Positions 55,125-64,000 of a DNA stretch of 64,000 nucleotides are shown here, piece after piece. The notes below the pieces were generated by a model. It did no database searches. It was given only the letters and a program-made list of their open reading frames with translations, and was not told the DNA's origin. Position numbers and translations under genes: made by a program. Position 1 is the stretch's first letter, and each line of letters begins with the position of its first letter. This DNA is from Microscillaceae bacterium (GTDB taxonomy: Bacteria; Bacteroidota; Bacteroidia; Cytophagales; Microscillaceae), in contig JANWZA010000014.1 of the NCBI GenBank assembly GCA_025054775.1, forward strand, positions 23,094-87,093, in the 5' to 3' direction.

Positions 55125-57998
55125 ATGAAAAAAACATTTCCTATATTCCTGCTTGTAGCTATTTCAGTTTGGGCAATCTATCCATGGTTTTTTCATACTC
55201 AGACGCTTTTAGAAATAGATAATCCACTACAACCTCAATCCAAACGCTTTGAGGAGGCTCGCTTTGATGTGAAAAGAATAAAAAGAGCTATTAAACAAGC
55301 CAAAAATCAGCGTGAAAACCCTAATGATAGAGAAGAGTACTTTCGGCTCAGGCGGCAAAACCCTTTCACAGGGCAAATTCCTCCAGGTATAGAGGTGCGT
55401 AGTTTGGCTTTTTCGCAACGTATTCCTACACGCAAGCAGGTAGCCTTTTTGTATAGTACGGAAAGCACCGAAGAGGTACAAGAGTTGACTTGGCAATTCC
55501 GAGGGCCGAGCAATGTAGGTGGGCGTACACGTGCTTTAGGTATTGATGTTGCGAATGAAAATATTATTTTGGCAGGGGGCGTGTCAGGAGGAATGTGGCG
55601 TTCTACTAATGGTGGAAAAACTTGGCAAAAAGTTACTGCAAATAATCAATTGCAAAGTGTCTCTTGCCTTGTGCAAGATACACGTGTAGGTAAAACTAAC
55701 ATTTGGTACTATGGTACAGGTGAACTTACAGGCAACTCAGCAGCAGGAAGTGGTGGTATGCTTTATCGTGGAAATGGAATTTATAAATCTACTAACAATG
55801 GACAAACATGGCAACTTTTGACCTCAACAGCAGCGAATAATCCCCAAAGTTTTGTCAATATGTTTCAATGGGTTTGGCGCGTGGCGGTCAATACAGCCAA
55901 TACACTACAAGATGAGGTGTATGCTGCTACTTTTGGGGGCATTCAGCGGAGTATCAATGGCGGGGCGACTTGGACAACCGTACTTGGTAACTTAAATAAT
56001 AATCAAGCCCGCTTTACGGATGTTGCTGTTAGCCCACAAGGTATTGTTTATGCTACATTAAGTAAAACAACTATCCCTAACCAAACAGGTACCGTGAGTG
56101 GCTTCTTCCGCTCTACTAATGGTATTATCTTCACAAATATTACTCCACCTGACTTACCCGAACGCTACGATAGAACTGTTATAGCAATAGCGCCCTCTAA
56201 CCCTAACATTGTCTATTTTTTCGTAACTATTGGTAATGGAGCAGGAGACGATGTAGAAAACCGATTATACCGCTATACCTACCTTTCAGGCGATGGCTCA
56301 GGAGCAGGGGGAAAATGGGAAAGACTGAGAGTACCCACTTTTGGTGGAAATGTAGGCAATATGGATACACAAGGAAGCTATAATATGGTTTTAGCCGTAA
56401 AACCTGACAATCCTGACTTCGTACTAGTAGGTGGCACTAATCTCTATCGCTCTACTGACGGCTTTCGCACCGTAGAGAACATTAGTTGGATTGGCGGCTA
56501 CGATAGTCAAAAAAATGATTTTAGTATTACACCTAACCATTACTGCGACCAACATGCACTCGTTTTTTATCCTTCCAACCCTAATCGCTTACTCTCTTCT
56601 CATGACGGGGGCATAAGCCGAACAGAAAATATTACCGAAGAGAAAGTTACTTGGCAAAGTTTGAATAACGATTACCGAACCGCACAATTTTACACCTTAG
56701 CCTTAGATCCAGAATTTGACGCTGTGGCAGGCGGTATGCAAGATAATGGTACGTATGTAAGCTATGCAAGACAAACTAACCCTAAAATTTGGGAAAAAGA
56801 ATTCGGTGGCGATGGTTCGTATTGTGCTATTACTCGTAATTCGCTTATTGTCTCCTCTCAGAAAGGACGTATCTACCGCTTTGCATATAGCACCGCAGGC
56901 AGATATTTGGGCTTTACTAGATTAGATCCCGAAGAAGGAAGAGGTTATTCCTTTATCAATCCTTTTGAAATTAACCCCAATAATCAATTCCAAATGTACT
57001 TACCTGCTGCCGATACGCTTTGGTACAATAGTAATATTTCGCAAATAAAAATGTTTAGCAACGATAAAACACGTACTAATTGGCGAATAATTGCTCTGTT
57101 ACCTAGCCTCGGTAATGCTCCCAAACAACGTATTACAGCAATTAGAATTTCTAGAACTCCTGCTAATATCGGTTATATAGGAACTTCACGAGGTAAAATC
57201 TATCGATTTGTACATAATCCGAATGAAAACCGAGTGCAACTAGTTGATGTAAGCAGTTCACTTTTTCCCGCCAACGCTTTTGTTTCGTGTATAGCTATCA
57301 ATCCAAGTGATGCTAATAAGGTAATGATTAGTTTTTCTAATTATGAGGTGCAAAGTGTGTTCTATACTGAAAATGGAGGTAATACGTGGGCAAATGTAAG
57401 TGGGAATTTAGAAGAAAATCCTAATGGTACAGGAGCAGGACCTGCCGTAGATTGGGTAGAAATTTTGCCTTTACCTAATCAACAAGCGCTCTACTTTGCA
57501 GGGACAACTACAGGACTTTATTCTACTATGCAGCTTGACGGTATCCATACCATTTGGGCAAAAGAAGGACAAGAAACCATTGGCAATACCCCTGTAGATA
57601 TGATACGTAGCCGCTTTTCTGATGGTACAGTAGCCGTAGCTACGCATGGCAATGGGGTGTTTATGGCTAAAGTTGACGCTCCGCTTAATGTGTTTAGCTT
57701 TGAGCCAAACCCTACTGCTGTACAACTGTTTCAAAACTTTCCTAATCCATTTGACCAAGCCACAACTATTCGTTACGAATTACCCGAACCCAAAAAAGTA
57801 CTTCTACAAATTATTGATACCCAAGGCAAAACGGTAGCTACTTTGGTAAATACTACCCAACCAGCAGGTAAACACGAGTTCGTGTGGCAAGGCGAAACCG
57901 AATCAGGAGGACGTGTGCAAGCAGGTATTTATTTCTGCCGTTTGGTAATTGATAAAAAGAGCTATACCCGCAAAATGATGTTTCTGAATTATCGTTGA
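55125..57998 (+). CDS. T9SS-exported Asp-box/BNR-repeat protein
   Basis: 957 residues. Signal segment about 1-25. From about 125 on, many Asp-box motifs of sialidase/sortilin-type beta-propellers: STNGGKTW, STNNGQTW, SINGGATW, TENGGNTW, with VGGRTRALGIDV and PSNPNRLLSSHDGG. The last about 80 residues (FPNPFDQATTIRYELPEPKK ... RKMMFLNYR) form a type A T9SS sorting domain, so it should be secreted or attached to the cell surface. No catalytic residues could be assigned; it could be an adhesin or sugar-binding protein. Tandem repeats lie in its upstream region. Confidence 0.9.
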   Translation: MKKTFPIFLLVAISVWAIYPWFFHTQTLLEIDNPLQPQSKRFEEARFDVKRIKRAIKQAKNQRENPNDREEYFRLRRQNPFTGQIPPGIEVRSLAFSQRIPTRKQVAFLYSTESTEEVQELTWQFRGPSNVGGRTRALGIDVANENIILAGGVSGGMWRSTNGGKTWQKVTANNQLQSVSCLVQDTRVGKTNIWYYGTGELTGNSAAGSGGMLYRGNGIYKSTNNGQTWQLLTSTAANNPQSFVNMFQWVWRVAVNTANTLQDEVYAATFGGIQRSINGGATWTTVLGNLNNNQARFTDVAVSPQGIVYATLSKTTIPNQTGTVSGFFRSTNGIIFTNITPPDLPERYDRTVIAIAPSNPNIVYFFVTIGNGAGDDVENRLYRYTYLSGDGSGAGGKWERLRVPTFGGNVGNMDTQGSYNMVLAVKPDNPDFVLVGGTNLYRSTDGFRTVENISWIGGYDSQKNDFSITPNHYCDQHALVFYPSNPNRLLSSHDGGISRTENITEEKVTWQSLNNDYRTAQFYTLALDPEFDAVAGGMQDNGTYVSYARQTNPKIWEKEFGGDGSYCAITRNSLIVSSQKGRIYRFAYSTAGRYLGFTRLDPEEGRGYSFINPFEINPNNQFQMYLPAADTLWYNSNISQIKMFSNDKTRTNWRIIALLPSLGNAPKQRITAIRISRTPANIGYIGTSRGKIYRFVHNPNENRVQLVDVSSSLFPANAFVSCIAINPSDANKVMISFSNYEVQSVFYTENGGNTWANVSGNLEENPNGTGAGPAVDWVEILPLPNQQALYFAGTTTGLYSTMQLDGIHTIWAKEGQETIGNTPVDMIRSRFSDGTVAVATHGNGVFMAKVDAPLNVFSFEPNPTAVQLFQNFPNPFDQATTIRYELPEPKKVLLQIIDTQGKTVATLVNTTQPAGKHEFVWQGETESGGRVQAGIYFCRLVIDKKSYTRKMMFLNYR

Positions 57999-58050
57999 AA
58001 TATCTAAAATTATATTAGTAAAGGAGAACTCACAACAACCATTTCAAAAG

Positions 58051-59121
58051 GTGCTTTATTATCTTTTGCTTCCGTTCACATGGCTTTATACGGCACTTGC
58101 TATTTTGCGTAATCATTTGTATGATATAGACTTACGAAAAAGTGTTGCTTTTGATTTACCTGTCATCAATGTAGGAAATTTAACTGTTGGGGGTACGGGC
58201 AAAACGCCTCACGTAGAGTATTTAATACGACTTTTGCTAAAAAATAATTTTCAGATTGCTACCCTAAGTAGAGGCTATGGTAGAAAAACAAAAGGCTTTT
58301 TGTTGGCTAATTCCGATAGCACTGCCGAAACGATAGGCGACGAAAGCCTACAACTTTGGCTCAAATTTCGAAATCAAATTACAGTAGCTGTAGGTGAGCA
58401 ACGGATTTTAGCTGTCCCTCAAATTTTAGCTGAAAGACCTGACACGCAAGTTATTTTGCTTGACGATGCTTTTCAACATAGAGCCATTAAACCTTCGCTT
58501 AATATTTTACTTACAGACTATAATCGCTTGTTTTACAAAGATGTAGCCCTTCCCGCAGGTAGACTCCGCGAGAGCCGACATAGCGCAAAACGTGCTGACG
58601 TGGTAATTGTAACCAAATGCCCCCCTAATCTTTTGGCAACGGAAAAGCAAACTATCATACAAAATATTCAACCTTACACACGTCCTAAGACTCCTATTTT
58701 TTTCTCTGCTATTCGGTATGGTATGCCACAACCTATTTTCAAGGCTAATTCTACTTGGCAAATGCCTTCTCTTAAAAAATCAACTTCGATTGTTTTGGTT
58801 ACAGGCATTGCACAGCCACAGCCTTTGGTAAATTACATACAACAAAATTTTACACTGCAAAAACATTTTCAATTTCCTGACCACTATCATTATCAAACTC
58901 GCGATTGGCAAAGAATTGTGCAGTATTTTCAAGAAAATGCTACTTCTGAAAGCTTAATTTTAACCACAGAAAAAGACTTTGTAAAAATTTCGCAGCCTGC
59001 CTTTGAATCTCTTTTGCGGAATATTCCGCTATTTTATCAACCTATGGAAATTTATTTTTTAGAAAATGAAACTCAATTTGAACATATTATTCTAGAAAAT
59101 TGTAACTTTGTAAAAGCTTAA
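58051..59121 (+). CDS. lpxK: Tetraacyldisaccharide 4'-kinase LpxK
   Basis: 356 residues. Walker A NLTVGGTGKTPHVEYLI (K about 51) and LLDDAFQHRAIKP are family hallmarks; an N-terminal hydrophobic helix anchors it to the inner membrane. LpxK adds the 4'-phosphate in lipid A synthesis. The start is GTG at 58051. It follows the T9SS cargo gene after 52 bp without an obvious terminator. Confidence 0.95.
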   Translation: MLYYLLLPFTWLYTALAILRNHLYDIDLRKSVAFDLPVINVGNLTVGGTGKTPHVEYLIRLLLKNNFQIATLSRGYGRKTKGFLLANSDSTAETIGDESLQLWLKFRNQITVAVGEQRILAVPQILAERPDTQVILLDDAFQHRAIKPSLNILLTDYNRLFYKDVALPAGRLRESRHSAKRADVVIVTKCPPNLLATEKQTIIQNIQPYTRPKTPIFFSAIRYGMPQPIFKANSTWQMPSLKKSTSIVLVTGIAQPQPLVNYIQQNFTLQKHFQFPDHYHYQTRDWQRIVQYFQENATSESLILTTEKDFVKISQPAFESLLRNIPLFYQPMEIYFLENETQFEHIILENCNFVKA

Positions 59122-59212
59122 CCTACTTTTGTGTTTTTTAGAAAAAAAATTACTAAATTGCAAAGCTAATTTGAGTGTAGTTTTAAAGTTATTATATCCA
59201 AGCATAATTTGC

Positions 59213-59623
59213 ATGCTAGTCATCTCTAACAGGCTATTAAAGGGAAGTGTAGTGTGGTTGCTTGTTTTAATAATAAGTTGTAAGACCTCTAATAGTCAAA
59301 ATCAAGGACAAGTGAACACAAGTAACGATAAAATATGTAATTTTTGGTATCATTCTTTTGAAGAGACCAACGAAAATGTGAAAGTGTATAGACCAAGCAC
59401 GTATAATTTTCCACGTGCCAGAGCCAGAGAAGGGCTAGAAATAAAACCTAATGGAGAAGTAATAGCTCACCGAATCGGCATGGCAGACGAACCAGTACAA
59501 ATTGCAGGAAAATGGAAAAAAATACGTGAAAACTATTATGAAATTTTTCTACAAAACCAAGAAAAGATTATTTTAGAAATACAAAACTTAAGTGCAGAGA
59601 AAATGATTGTCAAAAATCAATAA
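59213..59623 (+). CDS. Small lipoprotein of unknown function
   Basis: 136 residues from the ATG at 59213; a longer TTG frame (59129) puts 28 residues before the signal and is unlikely. Signal 1-22 with lipobox ending at Cys23 (VLIISCKTS). The mature part has GLEIKPNGEVIAHRIGMADEPVQIAGKWKKIRENYYEI (about 80-120), a beta-rich pattern like small lipocalin-type domains, but I do not recognise a family. Sits between lpxK and the M43 protease. Confidence 0.65.
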   Translation: MLVISNRLLKGSVVWLLVLIISCKTSNSQNQGQVNTSNDKICNFWYHSFEETNENVKVYRPSTYNFPRARAREGLEIKPNGEVIAHRIGMADEPVQIAGKWKKIRENYYEIFLQNQEKIILEIQNLSAEKMIVKNQ

Positions 59624-59678
59624 AATTTTATCTTGAAAACTCTTTTAACAAACTTCATCCTTTTAACCAATTAGTAAA

Positions 59679-62600
59679 ATGCTCATGAAAAAAACGTTTA
59701 CTTACCTTTGGGCTTTTTTGTTAATAAGTTGGCTTGTTATGCCTTGGCTCAAAGCGCAGCATATCCACAACAGGGGTTGCTACACGATGGAAAATGACGC
59801 AGAGATGCGTGCTAAATACCCACAAATGGGTTCATTGCAGGACTTTGAAAATTGGCTTCAGCAACGCATCAGGGCTATGAAAGAGGCACGTGCTGCGGGA
59901 ATTGAAGCCACCGAGTCATCTGAAGAGATTTTGATAATTCCTACGATTGTTCATGTAGTACATGCAGGCGAAGCCGTTGGAACAGGACGTAATATTCCTT
60001 ACAATCAAGTGCTCTCGCAAATTAAAGTCTTAAATCAAGACTTCATGCGTACTAATCCTGACATGGTGAATACCCCTATCAACTTTTTACCTGCTGCAGC
60101 TAATTGCCGTATTGAATTCAGATTAGTAACTCGCGATCCACAGGGAAATCTAATGCCAGAACCTGGAGTAAATCGCGTTAACGGACAGGCACAATTTGGT
60201 ATAAGCAACTGGAGCACAGCACAAGTTAATAGTATCCTAAAACCTAATACAATATGGGACCCAAGCAAGTATTACAACATGTGGGTAGTGCAGTTTTCAG
60301 ATGCAAGCTTATTAGGTTTTGCTCAATTTCCTAATTATAATGGAATTCCAGGTATTCCCACTCCTCCTGGGCCAAATACTGATGGCTTGACTATGGGATA
60401 TCAATTCTTCGGCTCCAACTTTACAGGAGATGGTACGTTTTCTGCATTGATAGCTCCCTTTGACCGTGGACGCACCACCACTCACGAAGTGGGGCATGGC
60501 TTTGGGCTTCGCCATATTTGGGGTGATGTAAACTCTTGTAATGATAGCGATCCGTATAACCAAGGTGATTTCTGTGCAGATACACCTGTTTCTAACTCTG
60601 CTAACTTTACAGGTTCGCCTTGTACAGCAGGAAGTGTTAATAAATGCCCTGCAGGAGGTGTACCCGTCCCTCCTTATCCACCAGGCTCTTCCGATCTGCC
60701 TGATATGTTCCAAAACTATATGGATTACTCTGACGACGTTTGTATGAACCTATTCACCCTTGACCAAAAAGACAGGATGCGAGTAGTACTACGAAATGCT
60801 CCTAATCGGGCAAGTTTGATAGAGCCTACTAATATTGCAAATGTAGTAGGTACTATTCCCCCTCGTCCCACTTTTACAGCTTTTTCTCCTGTTTCAGGTC
60901 CAGTAGGTACAGTAGTAACCCTTACAGGTACTAACTTTGATCCTACTCCTGCTAATAATAAAGTATTTTTTGGTAATATTTTAGCCACAGTTACTGCTGC
61001 TACATCCACTTCTTTAACCGTAACCGTTCCTGCAGGAGTAACGGGATCTGTGCCTATTTTTGTAAATGTAGGTGTTGTGACAGTGCGAGGTCCTTACAAT
61101 TACACTATAACCGCATTGCCTAATCCAACCATAACTAGTTTCACACCTACCTCTGGCATTGCAGGAATTTTTGTAACTATTAACGGTACAAACTTTAGCA
61201 CCAACCCTAACCATATGTCTGTAAGGTTCGGAGCTGAAGAGGCAATTATTTCACGAGCTACTGCTACTGAATTACTTGTAATTGTTCCTTCGAACACTCA
61301 AACTTCTGTACCAATTACAGTGCAAGTTAATGCTAATTCAGTAACTTCAAGTACTAACTTTACTTACACTACTGCCACTCAAATGGGCACTGCTCCTTTG
61401 AGTACGTGCAATGCTACTTACACGAGCCCAGGTGCCTTGTTAGGTTACGGTCCGAATCTAAATATTGTGCAAACGGTAAGTCCCTCTAGTTCAGGGCAGG
61501 CACTAAGGGTAACGTTTAGCTTATTCAGTATGCCTGACGGTAGTGATAAACTGGCTATTTTTGACGGAGCCAATACCTCAGCACCCCTCATTGGTGAATT
61601 TACAGGCACTACACTTCCACCTGTTATTACGGCTAGCAATCCAGCAGGACAACTTACCTTCCGCCTTACTACCAACGCGACAGTACGTGGTTACTTTGTA
61701 GCTAATTTGAGTTGCGTAACCATGCCTGTAATTACAAGTATTTCTCCTACACAAGGTTTTGTGGGAACAGCTGTTACTATCAATGGGGCTAATTTTAATG
61801 CCACACCTGCCAATAATCAAGTTCGCTTTGCCAATATTGTAGCTACCATACTATCCGCCACTACTACGCAAATTGTAGCGGTTGTACCTGCTGGCGTACC
61901 TGTAGGTCTGGTGAGTGTACGAGTAACCAACTTGGCAGAGAATGTAACAGGGCAATCCCCTCAAAACTTTAGAGTGTTGCCTTCTCAAATTATCAGTAGT
62001 TCACCTACCACCACTTGTAATTTATATGTACTTGACCCAGGAGGTACAGGTGATTATGGTAATAATCAGACTGTTACACAAACTTTTACTCCTGAAAATA
62101 CTTCTCAACAACGGCTATTCGTAGTTTTCACAGAATTTAATCTAGGAGCAGGCGACCAATTAGAAATTTTTGATGGAGCTAATGTTTCTGCACCACTTAT
62201 CGGTACTTACACAGGCACAACTATCCCCACAGGAAATATTATCGCTCGTAGTGTAAACCCTGCTAATACATTAGGACAATTAACCTTCCGATTTACCTCT
62301 GATGCAGCTGGCGTAGGTTCAGGGTTTGTGGCTTGGTTACGTTGTGCAGGGGCCCCTGTAATTACAGGCATGCATCCTCTACAAGGCCCTATTGGTACAA
62401 ATGTAACCTTTACGGGTATAGGATTTGGGGATACCCCTGGTGCTAATGAAGTTCGCTTTAACAATGTTGTGGCTAATATCGTAAGTCAGACAGCTACGCA
62501 AATTGTAGCTACCGTACCTAATGGTGTAACCTTCGGCTCAGCCCCCGTACAGATTAGTGTATTTGGGGAAGGTACTAATGCTCCTTCTGTATTCTATGTA

Positions 62601-63161
62601 GTAGCCCCTTCTCCTGTAATTACTAGTTTTAGTCCTACTGCTACTGAATTTGGACGCGGCACAGTAGTAACCGTAAATGGTGCTAACTTTAATACAAGTG
62701 CAGGAGCAATGACCTTCCGCTTCGGTTCAAGGGTATTATCTATCACTGATGTAACGGCTAACAGCTTCAAATTTACCGTACCTACTGATGCTCCCGTGGG
62801 CGAGTATCCTCTCTCTGTTGATGTTCGCTGGACAAATGTACCTACACTTACGGCTATCTCTACTACTAACTTCCGTATTACAGACGCCCCAGTACAAAGT
62901 GTAGAAGTCTTTGACTCAAGCGAGAAGGTAATGCTTTACCCTAATCCTAGTGAAGGAGTATTTAGAATAAAGGTGAGTGATGCTAACCAAATTCAAGTAG
63001 TGGTATTTGATGCCTTAGGTAGAAAGGTAGCGGATTTTGCTAATATAGATGTAAACTATAATGAAGCGAGCATCAATCTTACTAACCTTCGCATAGGAAC
63101 TTACACGTTGGAAATCACCGTAGGTAAGCAAAAAATCTACAAGCAAGTAGTGAAATACTAA
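59679..63161 (+). CDS. T9SS-exported M43 (pappalysin-type) metalloprotease with five TIG and two CUB-like domains
   Basis: 1160 residues. Signal peptide about 1-27 (...WLKAQ). The protease domain (about 85-390) has H269-EVGH273-GFGLRH279, the HExxHxxGxxH zinc site, and Met-turn Met348 in NYMDYS, as in pappalysin (M43) enzymes. After it come TIG/IPT domains (about 405, 485) and then alternating modules: a CUB-like domain (from CNATYTSPG), a third TIG, a second CUB-like domain (from CNLYVLDPGG), and two more TIGs. The C-terminal about 80 residues (VMLYPNPSEGVFRIKV ... IYKQVVKY) are a type A T9SS sorting domain. So it is a secreted or surface protease with a long binding stalk. Single gene with a strong terminator. 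Confidence 0.93.
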   Translation: MLMKKTFTYLWAFLLISWLVMPWLKAQHIHNRGCYTMENDAEMRAKYPQMGSLQDFENWLQQRIRAMKEARAAGIEATESSEEILIIPTIVHVVHAGEAVGTGRNIPYNQVLSQIKVLNQDFMRTNPDMVNTPINFLPAAANCRIEFRLVTRDPQGNLMPEPGVNRVNGQAQFGISNWSTAQVNSILKPNTIWDPSKYYNMWVVQFSDASLLGFAQFPNYNGIPGIPTPPGPNTDGLTMGYQFFGSNFTGDGTFSALIAPFDRGRTTTHEVGHGFGLRHIWGDVNSCNDSDPYNQGDFCADTPVSNSANFTGSPCTAGSVNKCPAGGVPVPPYPPGSSDLPDMFQNYMDYSDDVCMNLFTLDQKDRMRVVLRNAPNRASLIEPTNIANVVGTIPPRPTFTAFSPVSGPVGTVVTLTGTNFDPTPANNKVFFGNILATVTAATSTSLTVTVPAGVTGSVPIFVNVGVVTVRGPYNYTITALPNPTITSFTPTSGIAGIFVTINGTNFSTNPNHMSVRFGAEEAIISRATATELLVIVPSNTQTSVPITVQVNANSVTSSTNFTYTTATQMGTAPLSTCNATYTSPGALLGYGPNLNIVQTVSPSSSGQALRVTFSLFSMPDGSDKLAIFDGANTSAPLIGEFTGTTLPPVITASNPAGQLTFRLTTNATVRGYFVANLSCVTMPVITSISPTQGFVGTAVTINGANFNATPANNQVRFANIVATILSATTTQIVAVVPAGVPVGLVSVRVTNLAENVTGQSPQNFRVLPSQIISSSPTTTCNLYVLDPGGTGDYGNNQTVTQTFTPENTSQQRLFVVFTEFNLGAGDQLEIFDGANVSAPLIGTYTGTTIPTGNIIARSVNPANTLGQLTFRFTSDAAGVGSGFVAWLRCAGAPVITGMHPLQGPIGTNVTFTGIGFGDTPGANEVRFNNVVANIVSQTATQIVATVPNGVTFGSAPVQISVFGEGTNAPSVFYVVAPSPVITSFSPTATEFGRGTVVTVNGANFNTSAGAMTFRFGSRVLSITDVTANSFKFTVPTDAPVGEYPLSVDVRWTNVPTLTAISTTNFRITDAPVQSVEVFDSSEKVMLYPNPSEGVFRIKVSDANQIQVVVFDALGRKVADFANIDVNYNEASINLTNLRIGTYTLEITVGKQKIYKQVVKY

Positions 63162-63182
63162 CGCTTTTCGCAAATGTATCTC

Positions 63183-63214
63183 AAAGGTTTTCTCTTGAAA
63201 AGGAGAAAACCTTT
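63183..63214 (+). terminator. Terminator after the M43 protease gene
   Basis: Perfect 12-bp inverted repeat AAAGGTTTTCTC / GAGAAAACCTTT with an 8-nt loop, followed by CTTTGTTTTCTTT. Confidence 0.75.
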
Positions 63215-63216
63215 CT

Positions 63217-63244
63217 TTGTTTTCTTTAATTTATACTAATTTTG
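63217..63244 (+). promoter_or_regulatory. Promoter of rimM (TTG-N17-TAATTTTG)
   Basis: TTG 63217-63219 and TAATTTTG 63237-63244, directly after the terminator and 36 bp before the rimM ATG at 63280. Confidence 0.5.
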
Positions 63245-63279
63245 TAACCTGTTTCAAAAAAAACAACAAGAAAAAAGCC

Positions 63280-63807
63280 ATGACAAAAGACGAATGCTAT
63301 GAATTAGGGTATATTACTAAGGTGCATGCCCTTAAGGGAGAAGTAGTAGTCTTTTTAGATACTGATGAGCCAGAGGGATATGCAGAAATGGAATCTGTAT
63401 TTCTGGAAATTGCAGGTAATTTAGTACCGTTTTTTATTGAGCAAATCAATGTGCAGGGAAATAGAGCTATCGTGAAATTTGAAGAAATTGACACTATAGA
63501 AAAAGCAAGTGAACTTGTTAATGCTAAATTATGGCTTCCGCTTAACTTACTCTCGGAGCTAGAAGAGGGACAGTTTTACTATCACCAAGTTATTGGTTAT
63601 CAAGTAGTAGATAAAGAAAAAGGAAAGTTAGGGAAAGTAAGTACTATCTATGCAAACAATATGCAAGATCTTTTGGCCATGCAATACAAAGGCAGAGAGG
63701 TACTTATACCCCTTGTTTCAGCTATTGTGCAAGAGGCAAATCACGAAAAACAAGAAATTTATGTAACCTTACCTGAAGGTTTGTTAGAAATTTATTTGGA
63801 AGGCTAA
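63280..63807 (+). CDS. rimM: 16S rRNA processing protein RimM
   Basis: 175 residues from the ATG at 63280; the longer frame from 63217 begins inside the promoter. N-terminal RimM domain (YELGYITKVHALKGEVVVF, 7-25) and C-terminal PRC-barrel (about 95-172; YHQVIGYQVVDKEKGKLGKV, VLIPLV). It helps mature the 30S head with S19. The usual neighbours rpsP and trmD are not visible here. Confidence 0.95.
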   Translation: MTKDECYELGYITKVHALKGEVVVFLDTDEPEGYAEMESVFLEIAGNLVPFFIEQINVQGNRAIVKFEEIDTIEKASELVNAKLWLPLNLLSELEEGQFYYHQVIGYQVVDKEKGKLGKVSTIYANNMQDLLAMQYKGREVLIPLVSAIVQEANHEKQEIYVTLPEGLLEIYLEG

Positions 63808-63849
63808 AATGTTTTTCAAAGTTTCGGGTATTTTGGGTATTTAACAGTA

Positions 63850-64000
63850 TCACTTAATCACTCCAAGTTCTTTTGCCTTTGCAATAATAAACTCATGGTC
63901 TTTACTGCGTTCAAGCATTTCAAAATTATTTTTTAGGGGTTGTAGTTGCTTCAAACTTTTACTTTCTGTTCCAAAAAACTCAATTAGTATAGTAGGTACA
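63850..64000 (-). CDS. C-terminal part of an unidentified protein (3' partial)
   Basis: On the minus strand a frame enters at the right edge and reads PTILIEFFGTESKSLKQL ... HEFIIAKAKELGVIK to a TGA at 63850-63852, 49 codons in all. Composition is protein-like. Start and family are outside the window; I do not recognise it. Confidence 0.6.
   Translation of the reverse strand, partial: VPTILIEFFGTESKSLKQLQPLKNNFEMLERSKDHEFIIAKAKELGVIK

Overview
The window is chromosomal DNA of an AT-rich member of the phylum Bacteroidota, most likely an aerobic Cytophagales-type bacterium (the order is inference). Evidence: a SusC/SusD pair, type IX secretion (T9SS) parts (PorX, a SprE/PorW-like lipoprotein, two proteins with T9SS sorting tails), Bacteroidota promoters (TTG, 19-20 bp, TAnnTTTG) before many genes, almost no Shine-Dalgarno sequences, and families such as DUF349, SiaB-type kinase and FtsW of the Bacteroidota kind. 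HPPD, ferritin, PdxH and CRY-DASH point to an aerobic life. Most of the window is core chromosome; I found no phage, insertion sequence or CRISPR array.

Layout. 1-2.6 kb (minus): 5' end of a D-Ala-D-Ala ligase gene, a decayed reading frame, a radical SAM enzyme and Mrp. 2.8-7.5 kb (plus): HPPD, a TPR protein, ferritin, DivIVA-like protein. 7.9-13.1 kb: pdxH, a DUF349 protein, tRNA-Thr(TGT), a membrane-anchored DNA/RNA nuclease, a bestrophin-like channel. 13.5-26.6 kb: fused isobutyryl-CoA mutase IcmF, then convergent dnaE, accC, accB and a giant propeller-GAF-SpoIIE sensor phosphatase. 27-32.6 kb (plus): SprE/PorW-like lipoprotein, fluoride channel CrcB, two SGNH-hydrolase-like exported proteins. 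32.6-38.4 kb: recG (minus), SiaB-like kinase, PTPS, ftsW, yqeY, cvpA. 38.4-43.2 kb: a decayed toxin-antitoxin-like pair, comEC, a small Spy-like exported protein, recF. 43.4-48.9 kb: susC-susD-lipoprotein operon. 48.9-53.2 kb (minus): porX, rsmG, clpS, CRY-DASH. 53.5-63.8 kb (plus): amino-acid permease, T9SS cargo with Asp-box repeats, lpxK, a small lipoprotein, a large M43 metalloprotease exported by T9SS, rimM. The right edge holds the 3' end of an unidentified minus-strand gene.

How the genes fit together. The SprE/PorW-like lipoprotein and PorX are a structural and a regulatory part of T9SS, and the Asp-box protein and the M43 protease are probable T9SS substrates. SusC/SusD plus lipoprotein form an outer-membrane uptake system of unknown substrate. 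AccB/AccC feed fatty-acid synthesis and lie beside DnaE. IcmF and HPPD serve branched acyl-CoA and tyrosine metabolism. The SpoIIE-type phosphatase and the SiaB-type kinase could belong to one partner-switching circuit, although they are about 8 kb apart and no SiaC-like partner is in the window.

I did not find a clearly new multi-gene system. The most unusual items are the decayed toxin-antitoxin-like pair, the broken reading frame at the left edge, tandem repeats before two genes, a leaderless ddl start, and the domain architectures of the sensor phosphatase and the M43 protease.
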